In this document: piece by piece, positions 18,016 to 26,330 of the stretch
How positions within the stretch are numbered: the first letter of the stretch is position 1
Layout of the letters: every line of letters begins with the position of its first letter
NCBI RefSeq assembly: GCF_000717595.1
Contig: NZ_JNZO01000001.1
Coordinates: 464,675-528,674, forward strand
Origin: Streptomyces flavochromogenes
Lineage (GTDB): Bacteria > Actinomycetota > Actinomycetes > Streptomycetales > Streptomycetaceae
Length of the DNA: 64,000 nucleotides
Reading direction: 5' to 3'
Notes under the pieces: generated by a model
Seen by the model: only the letters and a program-made list of their open reading frames with translations
What the model was told of the DNA's origin: nothing
Databases searched by the model: none
Position numbers and translations under genes: made by a program

Positions 18016-19053
18016 GTGGCAGTGAAACGGCCGACGATGGCGGATATCGCGCGTCGGGCGGGTGTGTCGAAGGTGGCGGTCTCGTACGCGCTCAACGACC
18101 AGCCCGGAGTCTCCGAGGCCACCCGCGCCTCGATCAAGAGCATCGCCGAGGAACTGGGCTGGCGCGCCAACAGCGCCGCCCGGGCGCTGACCGGCGGGCG
18201 GGCACAGGCGGTCGGACTGGTCGTGCGGCGGCCGGCGCGGACGCTGGGGGTGGAGCCGTTCTTCATGGGGTTCATCAGCGGCGTGGAGACGGTGCTCGCC
18301 GAGCGGTCGTACGCGCTGATGCTCCAGATGGTGACGGACCAGGCGCAGGAGATCGAGGTCTGCCGGCGCTGGTGGGGAGAGCGGCGAGTCGACGGCGTCC
18401 TGCTCATGGACCTGCAGACCGATGACGCGAGGGTCGGCGCCGTCCGCGGCATGGACCTGCCCGCGGTGGCGATCGGCCCACCGGAAGCGGCCGGGGGCCT
18501 GCCGGCCATCTGGTCCGACGACGGCGAGAGCGTCCACGAGATCGTGCGGTACCTGGCGGCCCTGGGCCACCGGCGGATCGCGCGGGTGGCGGGCCCGGCC
18601 GCGTTCGCGCATACGGCGATCCGGGACGCCGCCCTCGCGGAGGCATGCCGGGAGGCCGGAATCCCCGAGGCGACGGTGGTGCACACCGACTACACCGGCG
18701 ACGAAGGTGCTCGGGCCGCGCGGGCGCTGCTGATCGCGCCTCGAAGGCCGACTGCGATGGTGTTCGACAACGACATCATGGCGGTGGCCGCACTGTCGGT
18801 CGCACAGGAGCTGGGCCTGTCGATCCCGGCGGACCTGTCGATCGTGGCCTGGGACGAGTCGCCGCTCACGCAGGTCGTACGCCCGACGCTGTCGGCTGTC
18901 ACCCGCGACATCCCGGCGTACGGAGCCCGTTCCGCGACCGCGCTGCTCGCCCTGATCGGTGGGGAGGACATCGGCAGCGTCCGCGAGGGCTACGCCTACT
19001 TCACCCCCCGGGGCAGCACCTCCGCTCCGCCTCCGGAGTCGGACGCGGGCTGA
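18016..19053 (+). CDS. LacI-family transcriptional regulator (1 of 2)
   Basis: A 345-residue LacI/GalR repressor. The N-terminal helix-turn-helix is MADIARRAGVSKVAVSYALN, followed by a hinge helix (NSAARALTGG). The periplasmic-binding-like effector domain occupies the rest (VGLVVRRPARTLG, MVFDNDIMAVAALSVAQELG, LSIVAWDESPLTQVVRPTLS). The GTG at 18016 has GGAG 6-7 nt upstream; a second in-frame GTG at 18022 is possible. The neighbours are the eroded CBM2 gene, divergent and upstream, and the mannan-type ABC importer, convergent and downstream. A manno-oligosaccharide effector is likely from context. Its paralogue at 25108 shares the motif order and the phrases FxxGVEPFFMGFISG-like and RYLAALGHRRIARV, suggesting duplication. 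Confidence 0.9.
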   Translation: MAVKRPTMADIARRAGVSKVAVSYALNDQPGVSEATRASIKSIAEELGWRANSAARALTGGRAQAVGLVVRRPARTLGVEPFFMGFISGVETVLAERSYALMLQMVTDQAQEIEVCRRWWGERRVDGVLLMDLQTDDARVGAVRGMDLPAVAIGPPEAAGGLPAIWSDDGESVHEIVRYLAALGHRRIARVAGPAAFAHTAIRDAALAEACREAGIPEATVVHTDYTGDEGARAARALLIAPRRPTAMVFDNDIMAVAALSVAQELGLSIPADLSIVAWDESPLTQVVRPTLSAVTRDIPAYGARSATALLALIGGEDIGSVREGYAYFTPRGSTSAPPPESDAG

Positions 19054-19079
19054 TCGTCCGACCGCAGGGAGACCGAGGA

Positions 19080-19104
19080 GGCCGGACCGTCCCGTCGTCC
19101 GGCC
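19080..19104. terminator. Bidirectional hairpin between lacI-type gene and permease operon
   Basis: GGCCGGAC (19080-19087) pairs with GTCCGGCC (19097-19104) across a 9-nt loop, between convergent genes ending at 19053 and 19129. Confidence 0.6.
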
Positions 19105-19128
19105 GGCCTCACGTTCCGTCGCTCTTCC

Positions 19129-20010
19129 CTACTTGGTGGCTCCCTGTGAGAAGCCGTTGTAGATCCAGCGCTGGAGCAGCAGGAAGATGATCAGCGTCGG
19201 CAGGATGACGAGGATCGCCCCTGCTGAAATGGCCTCCCAATGGGCTCCGAAGGGGCCCTTGAAGCGGAAGAGCGCGGTGGAGATCGTGCCGAGGTCTTCG
19301 GAGTGCATGTACAGAAAGGGAATGTAGAAGTCGTTGTAAGTGGTGATTCCCTTGATGATGACGACCGTGGCGATCGCGGGCTTGAGCAGCGGGAAGATTA
19401 TCTTCCGGTAGATCGTGAAGGCATTGGCTCCATCGAGCCGGGCCGCCTCGTCCAGCGAGGTGGGAATTCCCCGGATGAACTGCAGGAAGATGTACACGGA
19501 CACGATGTCGGTACCCATGTAGAGCAGGATCGGGGCCCATCGGGTGTCGACGAGTCCGAAGCTGCTGATCACCTGGAAGGTGGCCACCTGCGTGGTGACG
19601 GCAGGCACGAGTGTGGCGATGAGGAATCCCGCCATGACGAGCTTCTTGCCCTGGAAGTCGAATCGGTCCACGGCGTACGCGGTCATCGAACCGATGATCA
19701 CGGTGCCGCCGATGGAGAACAACAGGATGAACGCGGTGTTCCCGAAGGCCATCAACATGTGGCCGTCGTTGAACGCGGTGACGTAGTTCTCGAGGTTCAG
19801 CCAGTTCCCCGGCAGGGAGAGGGCGCCGCCCTCCTTGACCTCGTCCGAGGTCTTCAGCGAGGTGAGGAGGACCACGACGAGCGGGAGCAGGACGACCGCG
19901 GACGCCACGACGAGCGACAGGTACGTCAGGACGCTTCCGACGGGCAGGCGGCGCCTGGAGACGCGTGTGCCTGCGGGCGCGGGTGCTGCGGTGAGGTCGG
20001 GGGAGGTCAT
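19129..20010 (-). CDS. Carbohydrate ABC importer permease, MalG type
   Basis: A 293-residue inner-membrane permease with six predicted helices, beginning with TYLSLVVASAVVLLPLVVVL. The EAA loop (DEAARLDGANAFTIYRKIIF, then PLLKPA) contacts the ATPase. The ATG at 20010 overlaps the stop of the MalF-type gene (20007), so the two are translationally coupled. It forms the third gene of the solute-binding protein-MalF-MalG operon. No ATP-binding subunit is encoded nearby, as is usual for Streptomyces CUT1 importers, which are served by the shared ATPase MsiK. The predicted cargo is manno-oligosaccharide, inferred from flanking mannanase and mannosidase genes. Confidence 0.92.
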   Translation of the reverse strand: MTSPDLTAAPAPAGTRVSRRRLPVGSVLTYLSLVVASAVVLLPLVVVLLTSLKTSDEVKEGGALSLPGNWLNLENYVTAFNDGHMLMAFGNTAFILLFSIGGTVIIGSMTAYAVDRFDFQGKKLVMAGFLIATLVPAVTTQVATFQVISSFGLVDTRWAPILLYMGTDIVSVYIFLQFIRGIPTSLDEAARLDGANAFTIYRKIIFPLLKPAIATVVIIKGITTYNDFYIPFLYMHSEDLGTISTALFRFKGPFGAHWEAISAGAILVILPTLIIFLLLQRWIYNGFSQGATK

Positions 20011-21029
20011 ACGAGGTCCACCTTGTCGTCGGGCACGAGCCGGCGCTGGATCCAGGTGATCAGCAGGATGATCAGGAGGAGCACCACGGCCGCGGCCGAG
20101 GCCAGGCCGGTCTTGTTGAACTGGAAGGCAAGCTTGACCGTCTGGATGACGAAGGTCTGGGTGCCGGTCGCGCCGCCGGTCATGATGTAGGGAATCTCGA
20201 AGACCGAGAGTGAGCCGGAGATCGCCAGGATGACGCTGAGACTGATCACGGGTTTGATACTGGGCGCGATGATGTGCCGGAACTGCTTCCATTTCCCGGC
20301 GCCGTCCAGTTCGGCCGCCTCGTACAGCTCCCCGGGAATGGACTGAATCGCACCGAGGAAGAGGACGAAGTTCAGTCCGGTGAAGCGCCAGACGGAGACG
20401 CCGGCGAGGGACACGTTGGCAGAGGCCGGATCACCCAGCCACGGATGGTCGGTGGCCACGCCCAACCAGGACAGCACCGCGTCGAGCGTGCCGCCGTCCT
20501 GGAAGAAGTACAGGAACACGAAGCCGATCGCGACGCCGTTGATCAGATAGGGGAAGAAGAGAATCCCCTTGAAGAGGTTTCGGAACCGCAGGTCGAAGCT
20601 GAGGACCACCGCGAAGTAGAGCGCGACGGCGATCTGGACCACGGACGCGGCAAGGTAGTAGCCGCTGACGAAGAACACCCGGAACAGCTCGGGACGGGTG
20701 AAGATCTGTACGTAGTTGTCGAACCCGACGTTCTCCCGCTCCGGGCTCACCCCGTCCCAGTCCGTGAAGCTGTACGAGATCATGCTCGCCACGGGCACGT
20801 AGGTGAACGTGATCAGCAGGGCGAGAGGGGCGGCAAGAAAGAGCCAGGGCGTGATCCTGCGAAGCGGGGAGTCACGCCAGGATCGGGTCCGTCCGGTCGT
20901 GGTGCTGCGCCCGCTGCGCGGGGGCGGGCCACCTTGGGGGTCGCGCCGCATCCGTCTGCCTGTGCTGTCGCTGGTCGATCGCCCTGTCATGGCGGCGCCT
21001 TCTGGTGCAGTCTCGGTTGTCTGGGTCAT
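20007..21029 (-). CDS. Carbohydrate ABC importer permease, MalF type
   Basis: A 340-residue permease. A basic, Ser/Thr-rich cytoplasmic tail of about 55 residues precedes the first helix (ITPWLFLAAPLALLITFTYV). The EAA motif is YEAAELDGAGKWKQFRHIIA. The family is CUT1 (MalF/UgpA). The ATG at 21029 was taken; the in-frame ATG at residue 14 (20990) would also work. It follows the binding-protein gene after an 81-nt gap holding a strong hairpin. It pairs with the MalG-type protein to form the transmembrane channel. Confidence 0.92.
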   Translation of the reverse strand: MTQTTETAPEGAAMTGRSTSDSTGRRMRRDPQGGPPPRSGRSTTTGRTRSWRDSPLRRITPWLFLAAPLALLITFTYVPVASMISYSFTDWDGVSPERENVGFDNYVQIFTRPELFRVFFVSGYYLAASVVQIAVALYFAVVLSFDLRFRNLFKGILFFPYLINGVAIGFVFLYFFQDGGTLDAVLSWLGVATDHPWLGDPASANVSLAGVSVWRFTGLNFVLFLGAIQSIPGELYEAAELDGAGKWKQFRHIIAPSIKPVISLSVILAISGSLSVFEIPYIMTGGATGTQTFVIQTVKLAFQFNKTGLASAAAVVLLLIILLITWIQRRLVPDDKVDLV

Positions 21030-21065
21030 GTCGGCCTTTCGTGTCCGCTGCCGCGGAAGGTCCAG

Positions 21066-21097
21066 GGGCCCCGGCCCGTGTCGTGCGGCCGGGGCCC
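21066..21097. terminator. Intra-operon hairpin between binding protein and permease genes
   Basis: GGGCCCCGGCC (21066-21076) pairs perfectly with GGCCGGGGCCC (21087-21097) over a 10-nt loop. It lies just downstream of the binding-protein stop and upstream of the permease start. It could stabilise the upstream mRNA or partly terminate, giving more binding protein than permease. Confidence 0.65.
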
Positions 21098-21110
21098 ACT
21101 CCGTCGGTAA

Positions 21111-22436
21111 TCAGCTACCGACGGTCTTCGCCGCCTCGTCCCACCTCTTGTTCAGGTCGGCGAAGAAGTCCTCCAAGCTGCCCTTCTCGGCGCCGCGGGC
21201 CGTGTCGATCAGCTTCTGGCGGTAGTCCTGCTTGTTCAGCCCGATCTCCGCTGCGTCGTCGATGTCGTTCACCGCGGCCGTCTTGGCCTCTGAGCGGTCG
21301 AAGAAGGTGACATCGTTGTCAACGAATTCCTTGAGCGTGGCGGGCATGGGGGCGGACTTGACCGCGGAGACGACGCCCTCCTTCTCGGCGAAGCCCGACT
21401 TCTCGGTGAACCAGTCGATCCAGGCCCGCGCGGCGGTCTTGTTCTTCGAGTGCACGCTGACGGCCTGCTGGTAGTCGGAGACCAGTGCCGCGCAGAACTT
21501 CCCGGCCTTCTGGACGGGGAAGGGCATGAACCCGATGTCCGCCGGATTCAAGCCGGAGTCCTTCGCCACGCCCTGCATCTGTGTGATCGACCAGGAGCCC
21601 AGCATCATCGCGCCGATCTTGCCGTCGGCCAGCAGCGACTTGGAGTTCTCCCAGTTGGTGGTCGTCGGGTCCTTTTCCGACAGGCCCTGCTCGACGATGT
21701 CGTGGAGAAGGCCGTCGATCGTGCGGAGCTCGCTGCCCTCCTTCCACGGTGAGACCGGTCCTGCCAGCTTGTTGCCCGCCTGCGCGTCACAGCCGACCGA
21801 GCCGTTGTTGGCGGTCCACTGCACCAGCGGCCAGCCGTCCTTGAAGTTGGTGTAGTACGGGGTCGCCCCGGTCTTGGCCTTGACCGCCTTCAGCCCGTCG
21901 AGGAACTCCTGCGGCGTCTCAGGCCAGGCGGTGACGCCGGCCTTCCTCCACAGCGCCTTGTTGTACACGAAGCCGTTGGCGGTACCGAACTGGGCGATGC
22001 CGTAGACCTTGCCGTCGACCTCGGTCTTGTCGCTGAAGCGGTACCTCGACGACAACTCGGCCGTCGTTCCCAGGGGAGCGAAGAACTTCGGGTAGTCGTT
22101 CTTGGCCACCGCGCCGGGGATGAAGAGGACGTCGCCGTACGACTTGGCGCTCATCCGGATCTTCACCTCGCCCTCGTAGTCGGTGATCCCGTCGAAGGAC
22201 ACCTTGACCTTGGGGTAGATCTTGTTGAAGTCGGCGGCGTACTGCTTCAGCGCGCCGTTCTGCACCAGGTCGGTTCGCTGGGTGAGCACCTTGATCTCGC
22301 CCGACACCTCCTTCGGGTCGGCGGGAGCGGCGGCGGTCTCGCCTGTGGCACCGCCGCCTCCGCCTCCGCACGCCGACACGGTCAGCATCACGGCGGTCAG
22401 CAGCGCTCCCGAGAGCGCTGTGGTCTTCTTCCCCAT
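21111..22436 (-). CDS. Sugar-binding lipoprotein of the ABC importer
   Basis: A 441-residue extracellular solute-binding protein, family 1. The lipoprotein signal MGKKTTALSGALLTAVMLTV ends in a lipobox (VSAC, Cys about residue 23), after which a Gly-rich linker tethers it outside the membrane. Binding-protein features include EVSGEIKVLTQRTDLVQNG, MMLGSWSITQMQG and FVYNKALWRKAGV. A GAAGGAG site precedes the ATG at 22436. It heads the importer operon and faces the divergent beta-mannosidase gene across a 275-nt promoter region holding two TTAACCGGTTAA-like sites. A manno-oligosaccharide ligand is inferred from this context. Confidence 0.92.
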   Translation of the reverse strand: MGKKTTALSGALLTAVMLTVSACGGGGGGATGETAAAPADPKEVSGEIKVLTQRTDLVQNGALKQYAADFNKIYPKVKVSFDGITDYEGEVKIRMSAKSYGDVLFIPGAVAKNDYPKFFAPLGTTAELSSRYRFSDKTEVDGKVYGIAQFGTANGFVYNKALWRKAGVTAWPETPQEFLDGLKAVKAKTGATPYYTNFKDGWPLVQWTANNGSVGCDAQAGNKLAGPVSPWKEGSELRTIDGLLHDIVEQGLSEKDPTTTNWENSKSLLADGKIGAMMLGSWSITQMQGVAKDSGLNPADIGFMPFPVQKAGKFCAALVSDYQQAVSVHSKNKTAARAWIDWFTEKSGFAEKEGVVSAVKSAPMPATLKEFVDNDVTFFDRSEAKTAAVNDIDDAAEIGLNKQDYRQKLIDTARGAEKGSLEDFFADLNKRWDEAAKTVGS

Positions 22437-22502
22437 GGCCCAACTCCTTCAAAGTCACGGCTCAGGTCATCGGTGGGATGACGGCACTATGTCAGCCAGT
22501 CG

Positions 22503-22514
22503 TGAACCGGTAAA
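22503..22514. promoter_or_regulatory. Operator-like site upstream of the importer operon
   Basis: TGAACCGGTAAA matches TTAACCGGTTAA at 10 of 12 positions. It lies 66 nt upstream of the binding-protein ATG on the minus strand. Confidence 0.5.
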
Positions 22515-22617
22515 GTGCTGATTTCCAGCGTGATGCCCAATCGTTACCGGGACCCGCCGATTGTCAAGGTCCGATGACGTCGTATGGCCGTTGCGCTACG
22601 CACCGTGCTGGTCGCGC

Positions 22618-22629
22618 TTCACCGGTTCA
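22618..22629. promoter_or_regulatory. Operator-like site upstream of beta-mannosidase
   Basis: TTCACCGGTTCA matches TTAACCGGTTAA at 10 of 12 positions. It lies 82 nt upstream of the mannosidase ATG. With the site at 22503 it could control the divergent pair. Confidence 0.5.
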
Positions 22630-22711
22630 TAGACAGTTAAGTAAATGTACGGCTAACTTGTCGGCCCGTACACGCATCCCGCCCACTGCCAGGCGATTGG
22701 AGCCGCACACC

Positions 22712-25111
22712 ATGAAGGTTGTCACCGAGCTGCACGAAGGGTGGAGCCTGTGCCACGGAGGCGCACTGCTCCCGGCGCAGGTGCCCGGTTGTGTCCATAC
22801 CGATCTGCTCGCCGCCGGGGCCATACCGGACCCGTTCCTGGGGCTGAACGAGACGGAGATCGCCTGGGTCGGGCGCCAGGCGTGGTCGTACGTGACCGAC
22901 CTCGACGCCGACGACGACGGGCACGAGCGCTCCGAACTGGTCTTCGAGGGCCTGGACACCGCTGCCGAGGTCCTGCTCGCCGGCGCATCCCTCGGTACGG
23001 CCCGGAACATGCACCGCATCCACCGCTTCGACGTCACGGGCCGGTCGGGGCCGCTGGAAGTGCGCTTCGACTCGGCGTACGACGAAGCCGAGCGGGTCCG
23101 CGCGCTCACCGGCGACCGGCCCAACGTCTACCCCGAACCGTTCCAGTACATCCGCAAGATGGCCTGCTCCTTCGGCTGGGACTGGGGCCCGACCGTGGTG
23201 ACGGCCGGCATGTGGCGGCCGGTGCGGATCGAGCGCTGGTCGACCGCCCGGCTCGCTGAGGTCCGCCCGCTCGTCACCGTGGACGACACGACCGGGCACC
23301 TCGAACTGCGGATCCGTGCCGCCCGCACCGAAAGCGGCACGGACCGCCCCCTCACACTGCGCGCCACGGTGGCCGGGGTGGTCGGCGAGACCTCCTTCGA
23401 GGGCACGGAGACCGTCCTCCGCCTCGAGGTGCCCGAGCCGGAGCTGTGGTGGCCGCGCGGATACGGCTCCCAGCCGCTGTACGGGCTCGACGTGGAGCTC
23501 CTGGACGAGGACGGCGCACCGCTCGACTCCTGGTCGCGGCGGATCGGCTTCCGCGACGTCACCGTCGACCGCTCCGCCGACGCGCACGGCACCGGCTTCA
23601 CCTTCGTCGTCAACGGCGTGCGGATCTTCGCGCGCGGGGTCAACTGGATCCCGGACGACGTGCTCCCCTCCCGGGTCACGCCCGAGCGCTACCGCGCCCG
23701 CCTGACCCAGGCCGCCGCAGCCAACATCGACCTGGTCCGCATCTGGGGTGGCGGGATCTACGAGGACGACGCCTTCTACGACGTCTGCGACGAGCTGGGA
23801 CTGATGGTCTGGCAGGACTTCCTCTTCGCCTGCGCCGCCTACCCCGAGGAGCAGCCGCTGCGCGGAGAGGTGGAGGCAGAGGCGCGTGACAACGTTGTCC
23901 GGCTGATGTCCCACGCCAGCCTCGTCCTGTGGAACGGCAACAACGAGAACCTCTGGGGCTTCCGCGACTGGGACTGGGAGGCCCCCCTCGCCGGCGACTC
24001 CTGGGGCGAGGGCTACTACCTCGGGATCCTGCCCCGGATCGTCGCCGAACTCGACCCGACCCGCCCCTACACGGCCGGGAGCCCCTGGTCCGGCTCCTGG
24101 GACCACCACCCCAACGACCCCAGGCACGGCACCCACCACTCGTGGGAGGTCTGGAACCGGCAGGACTACGCCGAGTACCGGACCGACGTCCCCCGCTTCT
24201 GCGCCGAGTTCGGCTGGCAGGCCCCGCCCGCGATCAGTACCCTGCGGCGAGCCCTGCCCGGCGAGGACCTCTCCCCGGACTCCCCCGGCATGATGCACCA
24301 CCAGAAGGCCGAGGACGGCAACGGCAAACTGAACCGCGGCATCGAGCGCCACTTCGGGCTCCCCCAGGACGACTTCGACCGCTGGCACTACCTCGCCCAG
24401 GTCGTCCAGGCCCGCGCCGTCGCCGCCGGCATCGAGCACTGGCGCTCCCACTGGCCGGTCTGCGCGGGCACGGTCGTCTGGCAGCTCAACGACTGCTGGC
24501 CGGTGAGTTCCTGGGCCGCGATCGACGGCGACGGACGCCTCAAGCCGCTCTACCACGAGCTGCGCCGGGTCTACGCCGACCGCCTCCTCAGCCTGGTGCC
24601 CGCCGAGGAGGGGCCGATGCTCGCCCTCGACAACCAGTCCGGCACCACCTGGCGCACAACGGTCCTCCTGCGCCGCCTCGCCGCCGACGGCACCGTGCTG
24701 AAGGAGGCCTCGCTCGACCTGGAGGCCGCCGCCCGGACCGTGCTGCGGATGGTGATCCCGGCCTCACTGCTGCCCGAGGCCGACTCCGGCAAGGAGCTCC
24801 TCGTCGCCGACGCGGACGGTCTGCGGGCGGTCCATCTGCCGGTGTTCGACAGGGCGTTCGCCTACCCGGCGCCCTCGTACGACATACGGATCGAGCCGGC
24901 CGGGGACGGCGACTCGGTCGTGACCGTCACCGCCCGCACCCTCGTGCGGGACCTCCTGCTCCAGGCCGACCGGCTGACCCCCGCGGCGAGCGCCGACCAC
25001 GGCCTGGTCACCTTGCTGCCGGGCGAGGAGGTCCGCATCGCGGTCCGCGGCTGGGCAGGCGGCGACCCGGAGTCCGTACGGGCCGCCCTGTTCAGCATAG
25101 GAGCGGCGTGA
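22712..25111 (+). CDS. GH2 family beta-mannosidase
   Basis: A 799-residue glycoside hydrolase family 2 enzyme predicted to release mannose from imported manno-oligosaccharides in the cytoplasm; there is no signal peptide. Its opening MKVVTELHEGWSLCHGG is a sugar-binding jelly-roll. MACSFGWDWGPTVVTAGMW is a hallmark of mannosidases within GH2. The acid/base is Glu412 (LWNGNNENLWG) and the nucleophile Glu499 (RFCAEFGWQ). VWQLNDCWPVSSWAA follows in the barrel. The ATG at 22712 was chosen from the domain start; an upstream in-frame extension crosses the operator. The stop overlaps the GTG of the second lacI-type gene (GTGA), implying coupled expression. A perfect GACAACGTTGTC palindrome lies inside this gene. 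Confidence 0.93.
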   Translation: MKVVTELHEGWSLCHGGALLPAQVPGCVHTDLLAAGAIPDPFLGLNETEIAWVGRQAWSYVTDLDADDDGHERSELVFEGLDTAAEVLLAGASLGTARNMHRIHRFDVTGRSGPLEVRFDSAYDEAERVRALTGDRPNVYPEPFQYIRKMACSFGWDWGPTVVTAGMWRPVRIERWSTARLAEVRPLVTVDDTTGHLELRIRAARTESGTDRPLTLRATVAGVVGETSFEGTETVLRLEVPEPELWWPRGYGSQPLYGLDVELLDEDGAPLDSWSRRIGFRDVTVDRSADAHGTGFTFVVNGVRIFARGVNWIPDDVLPSRVTPERYRARLTQAAAANIDLVRIWGGGIYEDDAFYDVCDELGLMVWQDFLFACAAYPEEQPLRGEVEAEARDNVVRLMSHASLVLWNGNNENLWGFRDWDWEAPLAGDSWGEGYYLGILPRIVAELDPTRPYTAGSPWSGSWDHHPNDPRHGTHHSWEVWNRQDYAEYRTDVPRFCAEFGWQAPPAISTLRRALPGEDLSPDSPGMMHHQKAEDGNGKLNRGIERHFGLPQDDFDRWHYLAQVVQARAVAAGIEHWRSHWPVCAGTVVWQLNDCWPVSSWAAIDGDGRLKPLYHELRRVYADRLLSLVPAEEGPMLALDNQSGTTWRTTVLLRRLAADGTVLKEASLDLEAAARTVLRMVIPASLLPEADSGKELLVADADGLRAVHLPVFDRAFAYPAPSYDIRIEPAGDGDSVVTVTARTLVRDLLLQADRLTPAASADHGLVTLLPGEEVRIAVRGWAGGDPESVRAALFSIGAA
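23888..23899. promoter_or_regulatory. Intragenic copy of the GACAACGTTGTC palindrome
   Basis: This is an exact copy of the 12-mer found upstream of the first mannanase and the ROK kinase. It lies in the mannosidase coding sequence at codons for Asp-Asn-Val-Val, where the second Val uses GTC but the first uses GTT, a rare codon in this genome type. It may be an auxiliary operator or chance. Confidence 0.4.
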
Positions 25112-26154
25112 GCGCTCCAGCCTCTCCCATCCCCGGCCGGCGTGTCACGATCAACGACGTGGCCGCCCTGGCGGGGGTATCCAAAGGTGCGGTGTCCATC
25201 GCCTTCAACAACCGGCCGGGGGTGTCCCCGACGACCCGGGAGCGCATCTTCACGGCGGCCCGGGAGCTCGGCTGGAGCCCGAACCAGACCGCACGCAACC
25301 TCTCCGGCCGACGGACGGGGATCGTCGGCCTGGCACTCTGCCGGCCGGCCCGCCTCCTCGGGCTCGAACCCTTCTACATGGAGTTCATCTCCGGCATCGA
25401 GGACGTCCTCGCCGAACGGTCCTGCTCCCTCCTCCTCCGACTCGTGCGCGACCTGGAGGAGGAGTGCGCGCTGTACGAGGAGTGGTGGCGCAGCCGGACG
25501 GTCGGCGGGGCGATCCTGGTGGACTTCCACCGGGACGACCCGCGGATCCGCCGGCTACGGGCGCTCGGCATGCCCGTGGTGGCCGTCGGACATCCGTCCC
25601 TGACCGGCGGGTTCCCCTCGGTCTGGACGGACGACGCCTCGGCGGCGGCGGAAGCCGTGCGGTATCTGGCGGCGCTCGGGCACCGGCGGATCGCCCGCGT
25701 CGGCGGTCCCGCCGGCCTCGGCCACAGCGGCATCCGCGCCGCTGCTTTCGAGGCGACCATGGCCGAGCTGGGCCTCGATGGCCGGCGGCAGGTGGCGACC
25801 GGCTTCGTCGGGGAGGAGGGGGCACGCGCGACGCGCAGTCTTCTGACGGCCCCTGAACGTCCGACGGCCATCGTGTACGACAACGACATCATGGCCGTCG
25901 CCGGAGCGGCGGTGGCGGCCGAGATGGGGCTCGCTGTCCCTGATGACCTCTCGCTGCTCGCCTGGGACGACTCCCAGCTGTGCCGCCTGACCCATCCGCC
26001 GCTGTCGGCGATGAGCCACGATGTGCACCAGTTCGGCGAGCAGGTAGCCCGAACCTTGTTCGGAGTCATCGAGGGAACACACACGGGCCCCAACCAGGTG
26101 CCCACTCCCTCTCTGACGCCGCGTGGCTCGACGGGGCCGCCTCGGCGGACGTAG
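25108..26154 (+). CDS. LacI-family transcriptional regulator (2 of 2)
   Basis: A 348-residue LacI/GalR repressor starting at a GTG that overlaps the mannosidase stop by 4 nt. The helix-turn-helix is INDVAALAGVSKGAVSIAFN and the hinge NQTARNLSGRRTG. The effector domain includes LEPFYMEFISGIEDVLAERS, AIVYDNDIMAVAGAAVAAEM and LSLLAWDDSQLCRLTHPPLS. It differs from the paralogue at 18016 at recognition-helix positions (SKGAVSIAF against SKVAVSYAL), which fits the presence of two different palindrome classes in the locus. Being in the mannosidase operon, it is likely autoregulated. A perfect 24-bp stem follows its stop. Confidence 0.9.
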   Translation: MSAPASPIPGRRVTINDVAALAGVSKGAVSIAFNNRPGVSPTTRERIFTAARELGWSPNQTARNLSGRRTGIVGLALCRPARLLGLEPFYMEFISGIEDVLAERSCSLLLRLVRDLEEECALYEEWWRSRTVGGAILVDFHRDDPRIRRLRALGMPVVAVGHPSLTGGFPSVWTDDASAAAEAVRYLAALGHRRIARVGGPAGLGHSGIRAAAFEATMAELGLDGRRQVATGFVGEEGARATRSLLTAPERPTAIVYDNDIMAVAGAAVAAEMGLAVPDDLSLLAWDDSQLCRLTHPPLSAMSHDVHQFGEQVARTLFGVIEGTHTGPNQVPTPSLTPRGSTGPPRRT

Positions 26155-26160
26155 GCCAGC

Positions 26161-26209
26161 GCACGGCGTCGAGGGGCTGCCTCCGGGAGGCAGCCCCTCG
26201 ACGCCGTGC
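26161..26209. terminator. Perfect 24-bp bidirectional terminator hairpin
   Basis: Arms 26161-26184 and 26186-26209 are exact reverse complements around a single G. They separate the convergent lacI-type gene (ends 26154) and the GH5-CBM2 gene (ends 26331). Confidence 0.85.
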
Positions 26210-26330
26210 GTCGTCCCGGTGGGGACGGTGGAAACGGACGAGGAGCGGGCTCATGGGCAGGGACGTGCCCACAGAACCCGCTCCTCTCGCACCCGGCGCG
26301 GCGGGGACGGTACGGGGGTCGGTACGGGGG

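Noticed and set aside
21309..21320. GACATCGTTGTC, near match to the operator palindrome
   Set aside because: It has one mismatch, lies inside the binding-protein coding sequence and encodes conserved-looking residues. The symmetry is broken, so it is treated as chance.
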